A stretch of DNA of 64,000 nucleotides. It comes from Sandaracinus amylolyticus (lineage in GTDB: Bacteria; Myxococcota_A; Polyangia; Polyangiales; Sandaracinaceae). Below, piece by piece: positions 15,986 through 25,075 of the stretch. The notes under the pieces are model-generated. The model was not told the origin of the DNA. It made no database searches and saw only the letters and a list, made by a program, of their open reading frames with translations. The translations under genes and the position numbers were made by a program. Where the stretch lies: positions 4,836,001-4,900,000 of the forward strand of contig NZ_CP070225.1 in the NCBI RefSeq assembly GCF_021631985.1. The letters are read 5' to 3'. Every line of letters begins with the position of its first letter. Within the stretch, counting starts at the first letter, position 1.

Positions 15986-16881
15986 TGGGGCTCGGAGGCG
16001 ACCTCGGCCTCCATCGCCGCGATCTCCGCGGCGACGCTGGGATCGATCGCGGGAGGCGCGCTCGGCGTCGCGAAGAGCTCGGTCTGCACCGGCTCGAGCC
16101 CGAGCGCGCGGCGCACCGGACCGAACGAGCGACGGTGGATCGGACACACGCCGAGCTTCGTGATCGCGTCGGTGTGCTCGGCGACCGGATAGCCCTTGTG
16201 CTTGGCGAACCCGTAGCCGGGATAGGTGCGATCGAGCTCGTCCATCATCCCGTCGCGCGTCGTCTTCGCGACGATGCTCGCGGCCGCGATCGACACGCTC
16301 AGCGCGTCCCCGTGGATGATCGCGCGCTGCGGGATCGCGAGCTCCTTGAGCTTGCGCGCATCGATCAGCAGGTGCTGCGGCACGGTCGCGAGCGCCTCGA
16401 CGGCGCGACGCATCGCGAGCAGCCCCGCGCGATAGATGTTCACGCGATCGATCTCGTCGGGCGGCACGATGCCGACCGCCCACGCGATCGCGCGCGCCTT
16501 GATCTCGATCACCAGCTCGGAGCGCGCCTTCGCATCGAGCTTCTTCGAGTCGTCGACGCCGACGAGCTTGAACCCGACCGGCAGGATCACTGCGCCCGCG
16601 ACGACCGGCCCGGCGAGCGGGCTCATCCCCGCCTCGTCGACGCCCGCGACGAGCTGCACGCCGGACTCCCAGAGCTCGTTCTCGAAGCGCGAGAGATGCC
16701 GCAGCCGCTGCCCCTCGGCGCGGTTCGCGCGCCGTCGCTTCTCGATCGCGGCGAGCAGCGACTTCGCGCCGGGCCGCTCGTCGGCGCGCAGCGCGTTCTC
16801 GATCTCCTGCGGCAGCGGCCGCGCCTCGTCGACGTAGCGCTTGCGCAGCTCGGACAGCGTGAGCTTCTTCGGCTCCGACAT
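15982..16881 (-). CDS. rnhB: ribonuclease HII
   Basis: 299 residues; a typical type 2 RNase H core (about 80-270) with a 75-residue helical N-terminal extension and a 35-residue tail. It cleaves the RNA strand of hybrids and single ribonucleotides in DNA. Motifs: [41 protein letters not shown]. The glycine-rich GRG triplet that normally follows DEA (as GRG in DEAGRGPLAGP) reads GMS here, although PLAGPV is kept; this loop recognises the RNA-DNA junction in known enzymes. ATG 16881 has TAGCCT 9 nt upstream and no ribosome site. Overlaps the glycosylase start by 4 nt. Confidence 0.93.
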   Translation of the reverse strand: MSEPKKLTLSELRKRYVDEARPLPQEIENALRADERPGAKSLLAAIEKRRRANRAEGQRLRHLSRFENELWESGVQLVAGVDEAGMSPLAGPVVAGAVILPVGFKLVGVDDSKKLDAKARSELVIEIKARAIAWAVGIVPPDEIDRVNIYRAGLLAMRRAVEALATVPQHLLIDARKLKELAIPQRAIIHGDALSVSIAAASIVAKTTRDGMMDELDRTYPGYGFAKHKGYPVAEHTDAITKLGVCPIHRRSFGPVRRALGLEPVQTELFATPSAPPAIDPSVAAEIAAMEAEVASEPQ

Positions 16882-16890
16882 CGGCCGGAC

Positions 16891-16896
16891 AGGCTA
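16891..16896 (-). promoter_or_regulatory. putative -10 element of a leaderless transcript (rnhB)
   Basis: Minus-strand TAGCCT, 9 nt before the rnhB ATG, in the 17-nt gap after the amidotransferase gene. It could give rnhB-udg their own promoter although the upstream gene is close enough for cotranscription. Confidence 0.4.
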
Positions 16897-16898
16897 CC

Positions 16899-17753
16899 TC
16901 AGGCGACGACCGCGAGCTTCCGCGGATCGCTCGAGCGGCGCACCAATCGCATCCGGTGATCCACGCCGACCATCTCGCCGGGCTCGAGCGCGCACCAGAC
17001 GTTCTCGCCGTGCAGCGGCTCGCTCGAGAGCACGAGGTGGTTGATCGCGCCGGTCGTCGTCGGCGCTTCGCAGTGCGGCGCGAGGAACGAGCACGACTCG
17101 CGATCGGCGCAGCGCTTCTTGTGCGTCGAGAAGTGCAGCTCCTTGCCGCCCTGGTGCGCGACCATCGTCGTGCCGTCGGTGAGGATCACCGTGAGCAGGT
17201 TCGGCTTCGCGTCCGCGTCCTGCTGCGCGATGCGATCGACGTCGCGCATCGTCGCTGCGACTGCCGCCATCACGTCGTCGACGTCGCGCGGCGACGAGAG
17301 CGGCCCGAGCGCCTCGAGGCGCGTCAGCACCATGAAGAAGATCACTTCGCTGTCGGTCTCGCCGAGCACGAAGCGCCGCAGCCGCGGCGACACTTCCGCG
17401 AGGAGCGCATCGCGATCCCGCGCGAACGTCGGCACGTCGCCGTTGTGCGCGAACGTCCAGCGCCCGTACTGGAAGGGATGGCAGTTGAGCACCGTGTGCC
17501 CGCCCTGCGTCGCCTTGCGCACGTGCGCGAGCACGGTCTCGCTCGAGACCACGCCGCTCACGCGCTGGAAGAGCGCACACCCGAGCGCGTGCGTCGGACT
17601 GCGCGTGACGTGCGGCGCGCCGTCGACGTAGTACGCGACGCCCCAGCCGTCCGGGTGCCGCTCACTCTGTCGTCCGAGCGCGTTGTCCGCGGCGACCAGC
17701 GAGCGATGCATCTGCGAGGGGATCACCGAGCGGAACCCGAAGAGACGGCACAT
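16899..17753 (-). CDS. class II glutamine amidotransferase (YafJ/EgtC-like)
   Basis: 284 residues. Begins Met-Cys (MCRLFGFRS), so Met removal exposes the N-terminal nucleophile Cys of the Ntn-hydrolase fold. Other family segments: HPDGWGVAYY, AHVRKATQGG, NCHPFQYGRWTFAHNGDV, and LGETDSEVIFF. It would hydrolyse glutamine or a gamma-glutamyl compound. Stand-alone members include YafJ, Dug3 (glutathione breakdown) and EgtC (ergothioneine); no egt genes are visible nearby, so substrate stays open. It stands 17 nt upstream of rnhB. Start has TAGGTT 10 nt upstream rather than a ribosome site. Confidence 0.9.
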   Translation of the reverse strand: MCRLFGFRSVIPSQMHRSLVAADNALGRQSERHPDGWGVAYYVDGAPHVTRSPTHALGCALFQRVSGVVSSETVLAHVRKATQGGHTVLNCHPFQYGRWTFAHNGDVPTFARDRDALLAEVSPRLRRFVLGETDSEVIFFMVLTRLEALGPLSSPRDVDDVMAAVAATMRDVDRIAQQDADAKPNLLTVILTDGTTMVAHQGGKELHFSTHKKRCADRESCSFLAPHCEAPTTTGAINHLVLSSEPLHGENVWCALEPGEMVGVDHRMRLVRRSSDPRKLAVVA

Positions 17754-17763
17754 TCGGGGCTCA

Positions 17764-17769
17764 AACCTA
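17764..17769 (-). promoter_or_regulatory. putative -10 element of a leaderless transcript
   Basis: Minus-strand TAGGTT, 10 nt before the amidotransferase ATG (17753), in the 75-bp divergent gap with the next lipoprotein gene. Confidence 0.4.
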
Positions 17770-17813
17770 CGGCCGCGACGCACACCTCGGCAAACGCTCG
17801 CGCGCCGTCGCGT

Positions 17814-17819
17814 TAGAAT
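17814..17819 (+). promoter_or_regulatory. putative -10 element of a leaderless transcript
   Basis: TAGAAT, 9 nt before the TTG start at 17829. Together with the box at 17764-17769 it makes a compact divergent promoter pair. Confidence 0.45.
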
Positions 17820-17828
17820 CGCCGTGCT

Positions 17829-20315
17829 TTGCGGTCCTCCACGACTCCATTTCTCGCGCTCGCGCTCGTCCTCCTCGCGTGCGAGCCCGACGGCGACACG
17901 CCCGACCTGCTCCCGGTGCTCCCGGTCGACGCACGGGTGAGCGAGACGCTCGCGATCGAGCTCCCGGTGCGCAACGACGCGGGTCGCGAGCTGCGCTATC
18001 GCGTGTCGATCGAGGGCCCGCCGCTCGCTGCGTTCGAGAGCGTCACGTCGCTCTCGGGATCGCCCGGGCGCGGCGAGTTCCGGTGGACGCCGCTCGCGAG
18101 CCACGTGGGACGTCACGAGCTGCTCTTCGAGATCACGTCGCCCTCGGGCGAGCGCTACGACGGCGAGCGCGTCGTCGTGAACGTCGTGCCCTCGGAGGAC
18201 TCGGCGCCGGTGTTCCTGCGCCCGGGCGCGGGCGGCACCCACGACCTGATGCGCGACCCCTGCGTGCGCTTCGACGTCGAGATCCGCGACGACGACACGC
18301 CGGCCGTCGAGATCCGCGAGCGCGCGCCGCTGCCGGAGGGTGCGCTGATCGTGAACGAGGGCGCGAAGAGCGCGCGCTTCGAGTGGTGCCCGACCGGCGA
18401 TCAGATCGCGGCGAGCGAGCGCTGGACGATCGAGCTCGAGGCCGACGACGGAGATCACCCGCCGGTGCCGCACGACTACGTCGTGGTGCTGCGCACCGGG
18501 CCCACGACCGGCTGCCCCGGCGCGGCACCTTCGATCACGCTGGTCACGCCGCTCGAGGGCGAGCGCGTCACGAGCTCGAGCGGATACGAGGTGCGCATCC
18601 GCGTGACCGACGACGTGGGCCTGCGCGACGCGCCGCTGCTCTACTGGTCGCGCACCGCGCCCGACGATCGTGCGAGCCCCGACGTGACGGCGTTCGAGCA
18701 GGTCGTGTTCGATCCGAACGAGGGCGGCGAGTGGCGCGCGCGCATTCCTTCGCTCGGGCTCGCCGAGGGCGCGGACGCCGAGGTCTTCTATCTCGCGACC
18801 GCGACCGACAACGACGATGCGACGGGGACGGCGTGCGATCACCGCACCGACTCGTCGGTCGTCGCGTTCTTCGCGGTCGGCGGCGCGAGCACCGGCGGCG
18901 ATCTCGGGCAGTGCTCGCCGTGCGCGCGATCGACCGAGTGCGCGAGCGGGATCTGCGTCGCGGCGGCGGGCGGCGCGCGCTGCCTGACGTCGTGCGCCGT
19001 GAGCGCGTGCACCGTCGGGACCTGCGGCGACGCGATCACGATCGAGGGCGCGACCCGCCGTGCGTGCGGCGACGTCGCGGCGGTGTGCGGCGGCAGCACC
19101 GGGTGCACCGACGACGCGCTCGAGCCCAACGACACGCTCGAGACGCCGACGCTCGCGTCGATGACGAGCTACGCCGATCTGCAGATCTGCGGCGGGAATT
19201 CCGACTTCTTCCGCATCGACGGCGCGTTCCGAGATCTCGTCACGGTGACGATCGACGGATTCGATCACGACGCGGGCGATCTCGATCTGCGCCTGCTCTC
19301 GCCGAGCGGGACCATCGTCGCGTCGAGCGCGAGCACGATGGATCGCGAGAGCGCGAGCTTCTGCCTCGGCGACACCGGCCGCGTCTTCGCGCAGGTGCTC
19401 GGCTACATGAACGCGCAGAACGCGTACGACCTTTCCATCACGCGCGCTCCGCTCGCGTGCTGCAGCGACGACACGTTCGAGCCCGACGACACGCGCGCCA
19501 CCGCACGGCGGCTCACGACGCGCGACTTCGAAGGCACGATCTGCCCCGACGACGACGACTACGTCGCGTTCACCGTGACCGGCGCGAGCGCAGCGCACGT
19601 CGAGATCCTCTTCGACGCGGCGATCGGCGATCTCGACCTCGAGCTGCAGGGCCCCGACGGCGCCCGGATCGCGATCTCCGAGGGCACCGGCGACAGCGAG
19701 GTGATCGACGCGAGCCTGCCCGCAGCGGGCACCTACTACGTGCGCGTGCACGGCTTCTCGACCGCGGCGAACACCTACGTCGGCGAGGTGACGACCACGC
19801 CGATCACGACGTGCACCACGACCCGCGCGTGCGCATCGGGCGAGGTCTGCGACGCGGGCACGTGCCGCAGCGACGCGTGCGCCTCCGACGCGATGTGCCC
19901 GTCGTCGCACCTGTGCCCGGTGTACGGCCCGGGCAGCGCCGCGCGTCACTGCGGCGCGACGTGCACCGTGAACTCCGACTGCCGCTCGACCGAAGCGTGC
20001 AAGTGGTTCGCGGAAGGACGCGCGTGCGGCGTGCGCGGCGCCGGCGCGAACGGCGCGGCGTGCGCCGATGCGACGGCGTGTGGCGGACAGCGCGCGTGCC
20101 TCGCGTGGCCGGGCGGGTACTGCGCGCGCGCCGGGTGCCGCACGAACGCGGACTGCGAGAGCGGCACGTTCTGCGTGACGACGAGCGGCGTGAGCGCGTG
20201 CGTGCTCGAGTGCGAGAGCGACGTGGAGCGCTGTCGCGACGCCGAGGGCTACGCGTGCGACTTCGTGGACGACGTGGGCGGCACGCTCCACCTCGCGTGC
20301 GTGCCGGCATCGTGA
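17829..20315 (+). CDS. large Cys-rich lipoprotein with pre-peptidase C-terminal (PPC) domains
   Basis: 828 residues. Signal with lipobox LVLLAC (Cys18). Residues 30-340 are beta-rich, Ig/cadherin-like repeats. About 365-425 is Cys-rich (CSPCARSTECASGIC). Two PPC-type domains follow (about 430-535 and 545-650), each with the LEPNDTLE/FEPDDTRA opening, a DLDLRL or DLDLEL strand, and a closing beta strand. The last 170 residues are Cys-rich EGF-like/myxobacterial repeats (CASGEVCDAGTC, CRTNADCESGTFC). Likely a surface adhesin or binding protein; no catalytic motif. A TTG start is inferred from the lipobox position and the TAGAAT 9 nt upstream. Its stop overlaps the protease start by 1 nt (TGATG), so both are probably made together. 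Confidence 0.85.
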   Translation: MRSSTTPFLALALVLLACEPDGDTPDLLPVLPVDARVSETLAIELPVRNDAGRELRYRVSIEGPPLAAFESVTSLSGSPGRGEFRWTPLASHVGRHELLFEITSPSGERYDGERVVVNVVPSEDSAPVFLRPGAGGTHDLMRDPCVRFDVEIRDDDTPAVEIRERAPLPEGALIVNEGAKSARFEWCPTGDQIAASERWTIELEADDGDHPPVPHDYVVVLRTGPTTGCPGAAPSITLVTPLEGERVTSSSGYEVRIRVTDDVGLRDAPLLYWSRTAPDDRASPDVTAFEQVVFDPNEGGEWRARIPSLGLAEGADAEVFYLATATDNDDATGTACDHRTDSSVVAFFAVGGASTGGDLGQCSPCARSTECASGICVAAAGGARCLTSCAVSACTVGTCGDAITIEGATRRACGDVAAVCGGSTGCTDDALEPNDTLETPTLASMTSYADLQICGGNSDFFRIDGAFRDLVTVTIDGFDHDAGDLDLRLLSPSGTIVASSASTMDRESASFCLGDTGRVFAQVLGYMNAQNAYDLSITRAPLACCSDDTFEPDDTRATARRLTTRDFEGTICPDDDDYVAFTVTGASAAHVEILFDAAIGDLDLELQGPDGARIAISEGTGDSEVIDASLPAAGTYYVRVHGFSTAANTYVGEVTTTPITTCTTTRACASGEVCDAGTCRSDACASDAMCPSSHLCPVYGPGSAARHCGATCTVNSDCRSTEACKWFAEGRACGVRGAGANGAACADATACGGQRACLAWPGGYCARAGCRTNADCESGTFCVTTSGVSACVLECESDVERCRDAEGYACDFVDDVGGTLHLACVPAS

Positions 20316-22165
20316 TGCGCGCGTCGATCGTCATGCTCGCGCTCTTCGTCGTCGCGTGCGGCGATCCCGATCCGGTGCGTCCGCCCGACGTGCCCGCGCC
20401 GCGCATCACGCTCGTCGAGGCGCCCGAGCCCGTCCTCGCAGGCACCGTGCTGCGCGTCGCGGGCGTCGCGCTCGACGCGGTGGGCCGCGATCCCGTGCTC
20501 GAGGTCGCGACCGGCGGAACGACCTTCGACCTGCCCAGCGTCCCGCACGACGAGGACGACGCGTTCCTCTTCGAGGTGCCGCGCACGCTCGTCGATGCGC
20601 TCGGCGAGGGCTTCGTCGACGTGACGCTCACCGTCGAGGGCGCGGACGATCGCAGCGAGCCCTTCGAGGACACGTGGGAGCTCGCGCGCGATCTGCCGCT
20701 CTCGCTCGATGCGCCGCCGAGCGGCGACGTGCACCGCAACGACGTCGTCGTGCTGCGCGGCGCGGGGTTCGTGTCGGCGACCGAGGGCGAGTCGTTCGCG
20801 CACTTCGAGGGCACGTTCACGCGCGAGCTCGGAGGCGCGACGAGCGCGGTCGATGCACGCCTTCCCATCGCGCTCGCCGAGCGCACCGCGCGCGATCGCG
20901 CGATCGTGGTGCTCACGACGGACCTCGGCGGCGTGTGGCCCGGCACGTTCGAGGGCACGATGCGCCTCGAGTCGACGCTCGCGGGCGGTCGGGCGCGCGA
21001 CACCGCGCCGGTCGCGACCACACTGCGCTTCGGCGGGCCCGAGCTCTTCTCCGTCGAGCCCCGAATGGCGTCGCTCGGCGCGCTCCTGCGGGTGCGCGGC
21101 GCGGGATTCCTCGGCGGTCGTGATCGCCCGAGCGAGACCTCGCTGATCCGACTCGAGGGCACGTTCACGCCGCAGGGCGGCACTGCACGGGCGCTCGATC
21201 CGATCGAGCTCGTGCCGCGCTTCGTCTCGGGCGCAGAGGTGCGGCTCGTCATCGAGACCGAGGTGCGCGAGGACGCGGTGGTCGCCGCGCTCTTCGGCGC
21301 CGCGCGCGGCGAGTTCGCCGGCACTGCGACCCCGATCGTGATCGCGGGGACCGACGAGATCGAAGGCGCTGCCGTGCCCTTCTCGTTCGTGCTCGGGCCG
21401 ATCCGGCAGATCGTCCACCTGCGGTTCCTGCCCGGCTTCTACTCGAGCCTCGAGCGCTTCGGGCTCGGCGCCGCCGCGGGCGCCATCGAGGAGGCGATCG
21501 TCGCGCGCATCGAGGAGATCTACGCGAGCTGGTCGCTCGAGGTGCGGCTCGAGGAGCCCGACGACTTCGATCCCACCGCGTTCGCCGTCGTCGAGATCGG
21601 CGGGCCCGATCCCAACGGAAACGGGCTCTTCGGCTACGACAATTCGCCCGGGAAGGACATCGGCAACCTGCGCCTCTTCGATCGCATCGGCGGCGCGAAC
21701 GCCGAGACGCAGATGGACGGATATCCCGGCTACGGCGGCGTCTTCGTCGAGTCGCTGCTGTGGTGGTCGTCGCATCCCGATCTGCCCGGCGAGCGACCGC
21801 CGAGCTCGCCCGATCCCGAGCCGCTCTTCGACGAGCTCTTCGATGCGGTGCGTCGCGCCCCCGCGACGCTCGCCGAGGTGCGCGGCGAAGGGGATGCGAC
21901 GCGCGTCGCAGCGGTGCAGCGAGCGCTCTCCGCGCTCGCGTCGATCATCGGCGAGACGACCGCGCACGAGCTCGGCCACAGCCTCGGCATGGCCCAGCCC
22001 TACGGCGCCGCGACCGCGTTCCACAACGAGACCGACGGCGATGGTTGCCTCATGGATCGCGGCGGCGATCGCCCGCTCGGCGAGCGCGCACGGCAGAGCG
22101 GGTTCGCGCGCTCGACCTTCTGCGGCGACGAGCTGACGTACCTCGACGAGATCCTCGCTCGCTGA
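20315..22165 (+). CDS. lipoprotein zincin metallopeptidase
   Basis: 616 residues. Signal MRASIVMLALFVVAC (lipobox Cys15). Residues 25-370 are repeats of a TIG/IPT-like beta fold (two similar stretches with FEGTFTRELGG and LEGTFTPQGG). The C-terminal 250 residues form a zincin protease domain with H551-E-L-G-H555-S-L-G558 and a downstream Met-turn-like segment (CLMDRG). The residue at the usual metzincin third-ligand position is Gln, so the third ligand may be the His in FHNETDGDG. A surface-anchored protease is likely. Overlaps the preceding lipoprotein gene by 1 nt; the pair may act together. Confidence 0.85.
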   Translation: MRASIVMLALFVVACGDPDPVRPPDVPAPRITLVEAPEPVLAGTVLRVAGVALDAVGRDPVLEVATGGTTFDLPSVPHDEDDAFLFEVPRTLVDALGEGFVDVTLTVEGADDRSEPFEDTWELARDLPLSLDAPPSGDVHRNDVVVLRGAGFVSATEGESFAHFEGTFTRELGGATSAVDARLPIALAERTARDRAIVVLTTDLGGVWPGTFEGTMRLESTLAGGRARDTAPVATTLRFGGPELFSVEPRMASLGALLRVRGAGFLGGRDRPSETSLIRLEGTFTPQGGTARALDPIELVPRFVSGAEVRLVIETEVREDAVVAALFGAARGEFAGTATPIVIAGTDEIEGAAVPFSFVLGPIRQIVHLRFLPGFYSSLERFGLGAAAGAIEEAIVARIEEIYASWSLEVRLEEPDDFDPTAFAVVEIGGPDPNGNGLFGYDNSPGKDIGNLRLFDRIGGANAETQMDGYPGYGGVFVESLLWWSSHPDLPGERPPSSPDPEPLFDELFDAVRRAPATLAEVRGEGDATRVAAVQRALSALASIIGETTAHELGHSLGMAQPYGAATAFHNETDGDGCLMDRGGDRPLGERARQSGFARSTFCGDELTYLDEILAR

Positions 22166-22205
22166 GCGCCGGCGCGATGGCACGCTTCGCGCTTCGTGAC
22201 GCGGC

Positions 22206-22856
22206 GTGTCCGCCCGCCCACTCCGCGCCCGCCCGCCCGCTTCCCGGCCCGGCATCGCCCGCCGCGTCCCCTTCGCGCCGACCACCCACACGGTCGTGGC
22301 GCTCGGTGATCTCGGGACGTTGCTGCCGCACCTCGGCAGTTGGTCCGAGACCGTGCACGTCGTCGCGACGCTCGACGTCGCGCTCGATGCGCTCGACGAG
22401 CTCGCGAGCCCTGCGGGCGTCGTGGTGGCCGATGCCTCGCCGTCCGACGCGGCGATCCTCGAGCTCCACTCCGCGCAGCTCGCGATCCCGATGCTGCTGC
22501 TCTGCTCGATGAGCGCGCCCCTCGTGACCACGCCGCGCGCGCGTGTGGTCCGAGCCGATGCCGAGGCGCACGAGCGGGTCTCGGCCCTCGGTGAATTCGT
22601 CGCGTCCGCGCACTGCGCCGCGGGCCGTCGCGCCCTGCGCTTCGAGGACGCCTGCCAGGAATGGCGCCTCACGCCGCGCGAGGCGGAGGTCCTGTGGTGG
22701 ACCCATCGCGGGCGCGACTGCGCGGGCATCGCGAGCGCGATGTCGCTCGCCGACGGCTCGGTGCGCGCGCTCCTCGCCGACGTGCGCCGCAAGATCGGGC
22801 TGCGCTCGATCCCGTCGATGCAGGCGGAGGTGCAGTTCCGGCTCGCGCAGCGCTGA
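22206..22856 (+). CDS. LuxR-type transcriptional regulator
   Basis: 216 residues. The last 60 residues form a LuxR/GerE helix-turn-helix (LTPREAEVLWWTHRGRDCAG..., then SVRALLADVRRKIGLRS). The N-terminal 140 residues resemble a degenerate receiver: short beta/alpha pattern but no phospho-acceptor Asp in canonical context (VVVADASPSDAAI is the closest). It may be phosphorylation-independent. GTG 22206 is the first in-frame start; GTG 22296 would remove a Pro/Arg-rich leader and is a real alternative. Sole regulator inside the lipoprotein run, so a candidate controller of it. Confidence 0.75.
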   Translation: MSARPLRARPPASRPGIARRVPFAPTTHTVVALGDLGTLLPHLGSWSETVHVVATLDVALDALDELASPAGVVVADASPSDAAILELHSAQLAIPMLLLCSMSAPLVTTPRARVVRADAEAHERVSALGEFVASAHCAAGRRALRFEDACQEWRLTPREAEVLWWTHRGRDCAGIASAMSLADGSVRALLADVRRKIGLRSIPSMQAEVQFRLAQR

Positions 22857-22949
22857 GGATCGCGCACATGGGCGCGCCCACCCACGCCCATGTGCGCCGC
22901 GCGGGCCGCCCACCTCCGCATCCGGAGCGCCCCGTGATATCCCGATCCG

Positions 22950-23963
22950 GTGCGCGCTCTCGTGCTCGCGTTCCTCGCCGCGACGGTCATGGCTTGTGGA
23001 CCGGTCGCCTCCGACCTCGACGGCGGCGGTGATCGTCTCGACGCGGGCCCCGACGCGCAGCTCGGGCTCGACGACGCGGGCACGATGCCCGACGACGCGT
23101 CGCTCGACGGCGCGTCGGACTGGGGCCCGTGCACGGCCTCGGGCATCGCGGGGCGCTGCGTCGACGTCGCGGCGTGCGAGGGCACCTCGACGCCCGGCCT
23201 CTGCCCCGGCCCGACGAGCATCCAGTGCTGCACCGCGCCGCGCGACGGCGGCACTTCGTCGACGTGTGATCCCGACGCGCGCCCGCTGCCCAACGAAGGG
23301 CTCGTCGAAGAGCCCGGCGAAGACGGATGCCCCGCCGGCATGGTGCGGGTCACCGACGCGTTCTGCATCGATCGGTTCGAGGCCTCGCTCGTCGAGGTGC
23401 TCGCGGACGGATCGACGCGCGGTTGGTCGCCCTACTTCGAGCCGGTCGGCGTGCGCGTGCGCGCGACGTCGCTGCGCGGCGCGGTCCCGCAGGGCTACAT
23501 CCGCGGCACCCAAGCGGCCGCGGCGTGCACCGAAGCGGGCAAGCGCCTCTGCACCAACACCGAGTGGCTGCGCGCGTGTCAGGGCTCGAGCGGTACGACG
23601 TATCCGTACGGCGCGACGCGCATGCCCGGCTGGTGCAACGACGCGCGCGCGCAGCACCCCGCGGTCGAGTACTTCATGACGAGCGCGGACTGGATCTACT
23701 CCGAGCTCGATCATCCGTGCCTGAGCCAGCTGCCCGACTCGCTCGCGCGCACCGGCGATCACCCGATGTGCGAGAGCGAGAGCGGCGCGCTCGACATGAT
23801 GGGCAACCTGCACGAGTGGACGTCGGATCCCGCGGGCACGTTCCGCGGCGGCTTCTACGTCGACACCGTGCGCAACGGTCCCGGCTGCCTCTACACGACG
23901 ACGGCGCACGACGTCTCGCACCGCGACTACTCGACGGGCTTTCGCTGCTGCTGGAGCGAGTGA
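22950..23963 (+). CDS. FGE-sulfatase-domain lipoprotein
   Basis: 337 residues. Signal MRALVLAFLAATVMAC (lipobox Cys16), an Asp/Gly-rich linker, a Cys-rich patch (60-110), then a formylglycine-generating-enzyme-like fold (about 125-337): GMVRVTDAFCIDRFEAS, GKRLCTNTEWLRAC, GNLHEWTSD, and the ending STGFRCCWSE. Real FGE uses copper and two Cys to make formylglycine in sulfatases; many family members in bacteria are catalytically inert ligand binders. No sulfatase lies in the window, so a structural or unknown enzymatic role is more likely. A GATATC-like box about 8 nt upstream of the GTG hints at a leaderless start. Confidence 0.82.
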   Translation: MRALVLAFLAATVMACGPVASDLDGGGDRLDAGPDAQLGLDDAGTMPDDASLDGASDWGPCTASGIAGRCVDVAACEGTSTPGLCPGPTSIQCCTAPRDGGTSSTCDPDARPLPNEGLVEEPGEDGCPAGMVRVTDAFCIDRFEASLVEVLADGSTRGWSPYFEPVGVRVRATSLRGAVPQGYIRGTQAAAACTEAGKRLCTNTEWLRACQGSSGTTYPYGATRMPGWCNDARAQHPAVEYFMTSADWIYSELDHPCLSQLPDSLARTGDHPMCESESGALDMMGNLHEWTSDPAGTFRGGFYVDTVRNGPGCLYTTTAHDVSHRDYSTGFRCCWSE

Positions 23964-23998
23964 TCGGCGAGCCAGTCGCTCGTGTTACTCCTTCTGCC

Positions 23999-25030
23999 GT
24001 GCACGCCTTTCCACGCCTCGCAGTCGTGCTGCTCTCGGCCTCGCTCGTCGCCTGCGGAGACGACGCGACGAGCCAGCCCGACGACGCGAGCACGCCCGTC
24101 GACGCGACGATCACCGAGCTCGACGCGAGCGGATGCCCATCGTTCGAGGGCGCGTACGGCGTCGGTCTCGACGAGACCTGCCTGCGCGGCACCGCGCTCG
24201 AGCTCGGCACGCTGTGCATCGCTCAGCACGGATGTGCAGCGACGATCTCGGGGAGCCTCGGCGCGATCGACGCGACCGTCGAGGGCGACGTGCTGCGCTT
24301 CGAAGCAGGCGGGCTCGCGTGCACCGGGCGTCGTGATCGCGGTGCGATCGACATCACGTGCAGTGACGAGTCGATCGGCTTCTCGTGCGAGGCCCGCGCG
24401 TCGTCGACGCGCGCGCTCGATCACGCATGCTGCGTCGCCGACGACGAGTGCACCGCCGAGGAGCGCTGCGCGCCCGTCAACCTCGGGCTCGATGCGCCCG
24501 CGCCGATCGTGAGCGCGTGCGTGCGGCGCGGCGCAGCGATGGCCGGCGAGGCGTGCACCGTCGGCGGCTCCGGCACCGACGACTGCGGCGCCGGGCTCAC
24601 CTGCACCGCCGGCAGCCTCGGCGACGACATGATCGTGTGCCGCTCGATCTGCCGCGACGACGGCGAGTGCGGCGAGGGACAGGCGTGCCGCTGGTACGCG
24701 CTCACCGCGCCGCCGGTCGGCTACTGCGTGCCGAGCTGCACGCGCTTCGGCACCGAGTGCCCGTCGTTCGCCACGTGCGACGGCGCGACCGTGCTCGATG
24801 CGGAGGGCGCGATCACCGACGGCCTCGCGTGTCGCGCGATCGGCACCACGCCGAGCGGCGAGATCTGCCATCGCAGCGTCGACTGCCCCGCCGATCACGC
24901 CTGCACCCGCGCCGGTGCCCCCGAGGCGCGCTGTCGGCCGTTCTGTGACGACGCACACCCCTGCGACGAGAGCAGCACCTGCATGCCGCAGGGCAGTGGT
25001 GACGCCTCGGGCCTGTGCGTGCCGCGTTGA
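23999..25030 (+). CDS. Cys-rich lipoprotein
   Basis: 343 residues. Signal MHAFPRLAVVLLSASLVAC (lipobox Cys19), then a small beta domain (about 35-130) and a long Cys-rich tail with repeated C-x5-D-C/C-x(3)-C-type units (CVADDECTAEERC, CRDDGECGEGQAC, CHRSVDCPADHAC). It shares this tail architecture with the lipoproteins at 17829 and 47787. GTG 23999 gives a normal lipoprotein signal; GTG 23960 overlapping the previous stop would add 13 residues in front. Confidence 0.75.
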   Translation: MHAFPRLAVVLLSASLVACGDDATSQPDDASTPVDATITELDASGCPSFEGAYGVGLDETCLRGTALELGTLCIAQHGCAATISGSLGAIDATVEGDVLRFEAGGLACTGRRDRGAIDITCSDESIGFSCEARASSTRALDHACCVADDECTAEERCAPVNLGLDAPAPIVSACVRRGAAMAGEACTVGGSGTDDCGAGLTCTAGSLGDDMIVCRSICRDDGECGEGQACRWYALTAPPVGYCVPSCTRFGTECPSFATCDGATVLDAEGAITDGLACRAIGTTPSGEICHRSVDCPADHACTRAGAPEARCRPFCDDAHPCDESSTCMPQGSGDASGLCVPR

Positions 25031-25075
25031 GCCCCGCCGTGTGGAAAAGCTCACGCGCGGGCGCGACCCACGCTC

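Noticed and set aside
22950-23963. Functional formylglycine-generating enzyme
   Set aside because: Lipoprotein form, no sulfatase nearby, and the active-site Cys arrangement cannot be confirmed by eye; called only as an FGE-fold protein.
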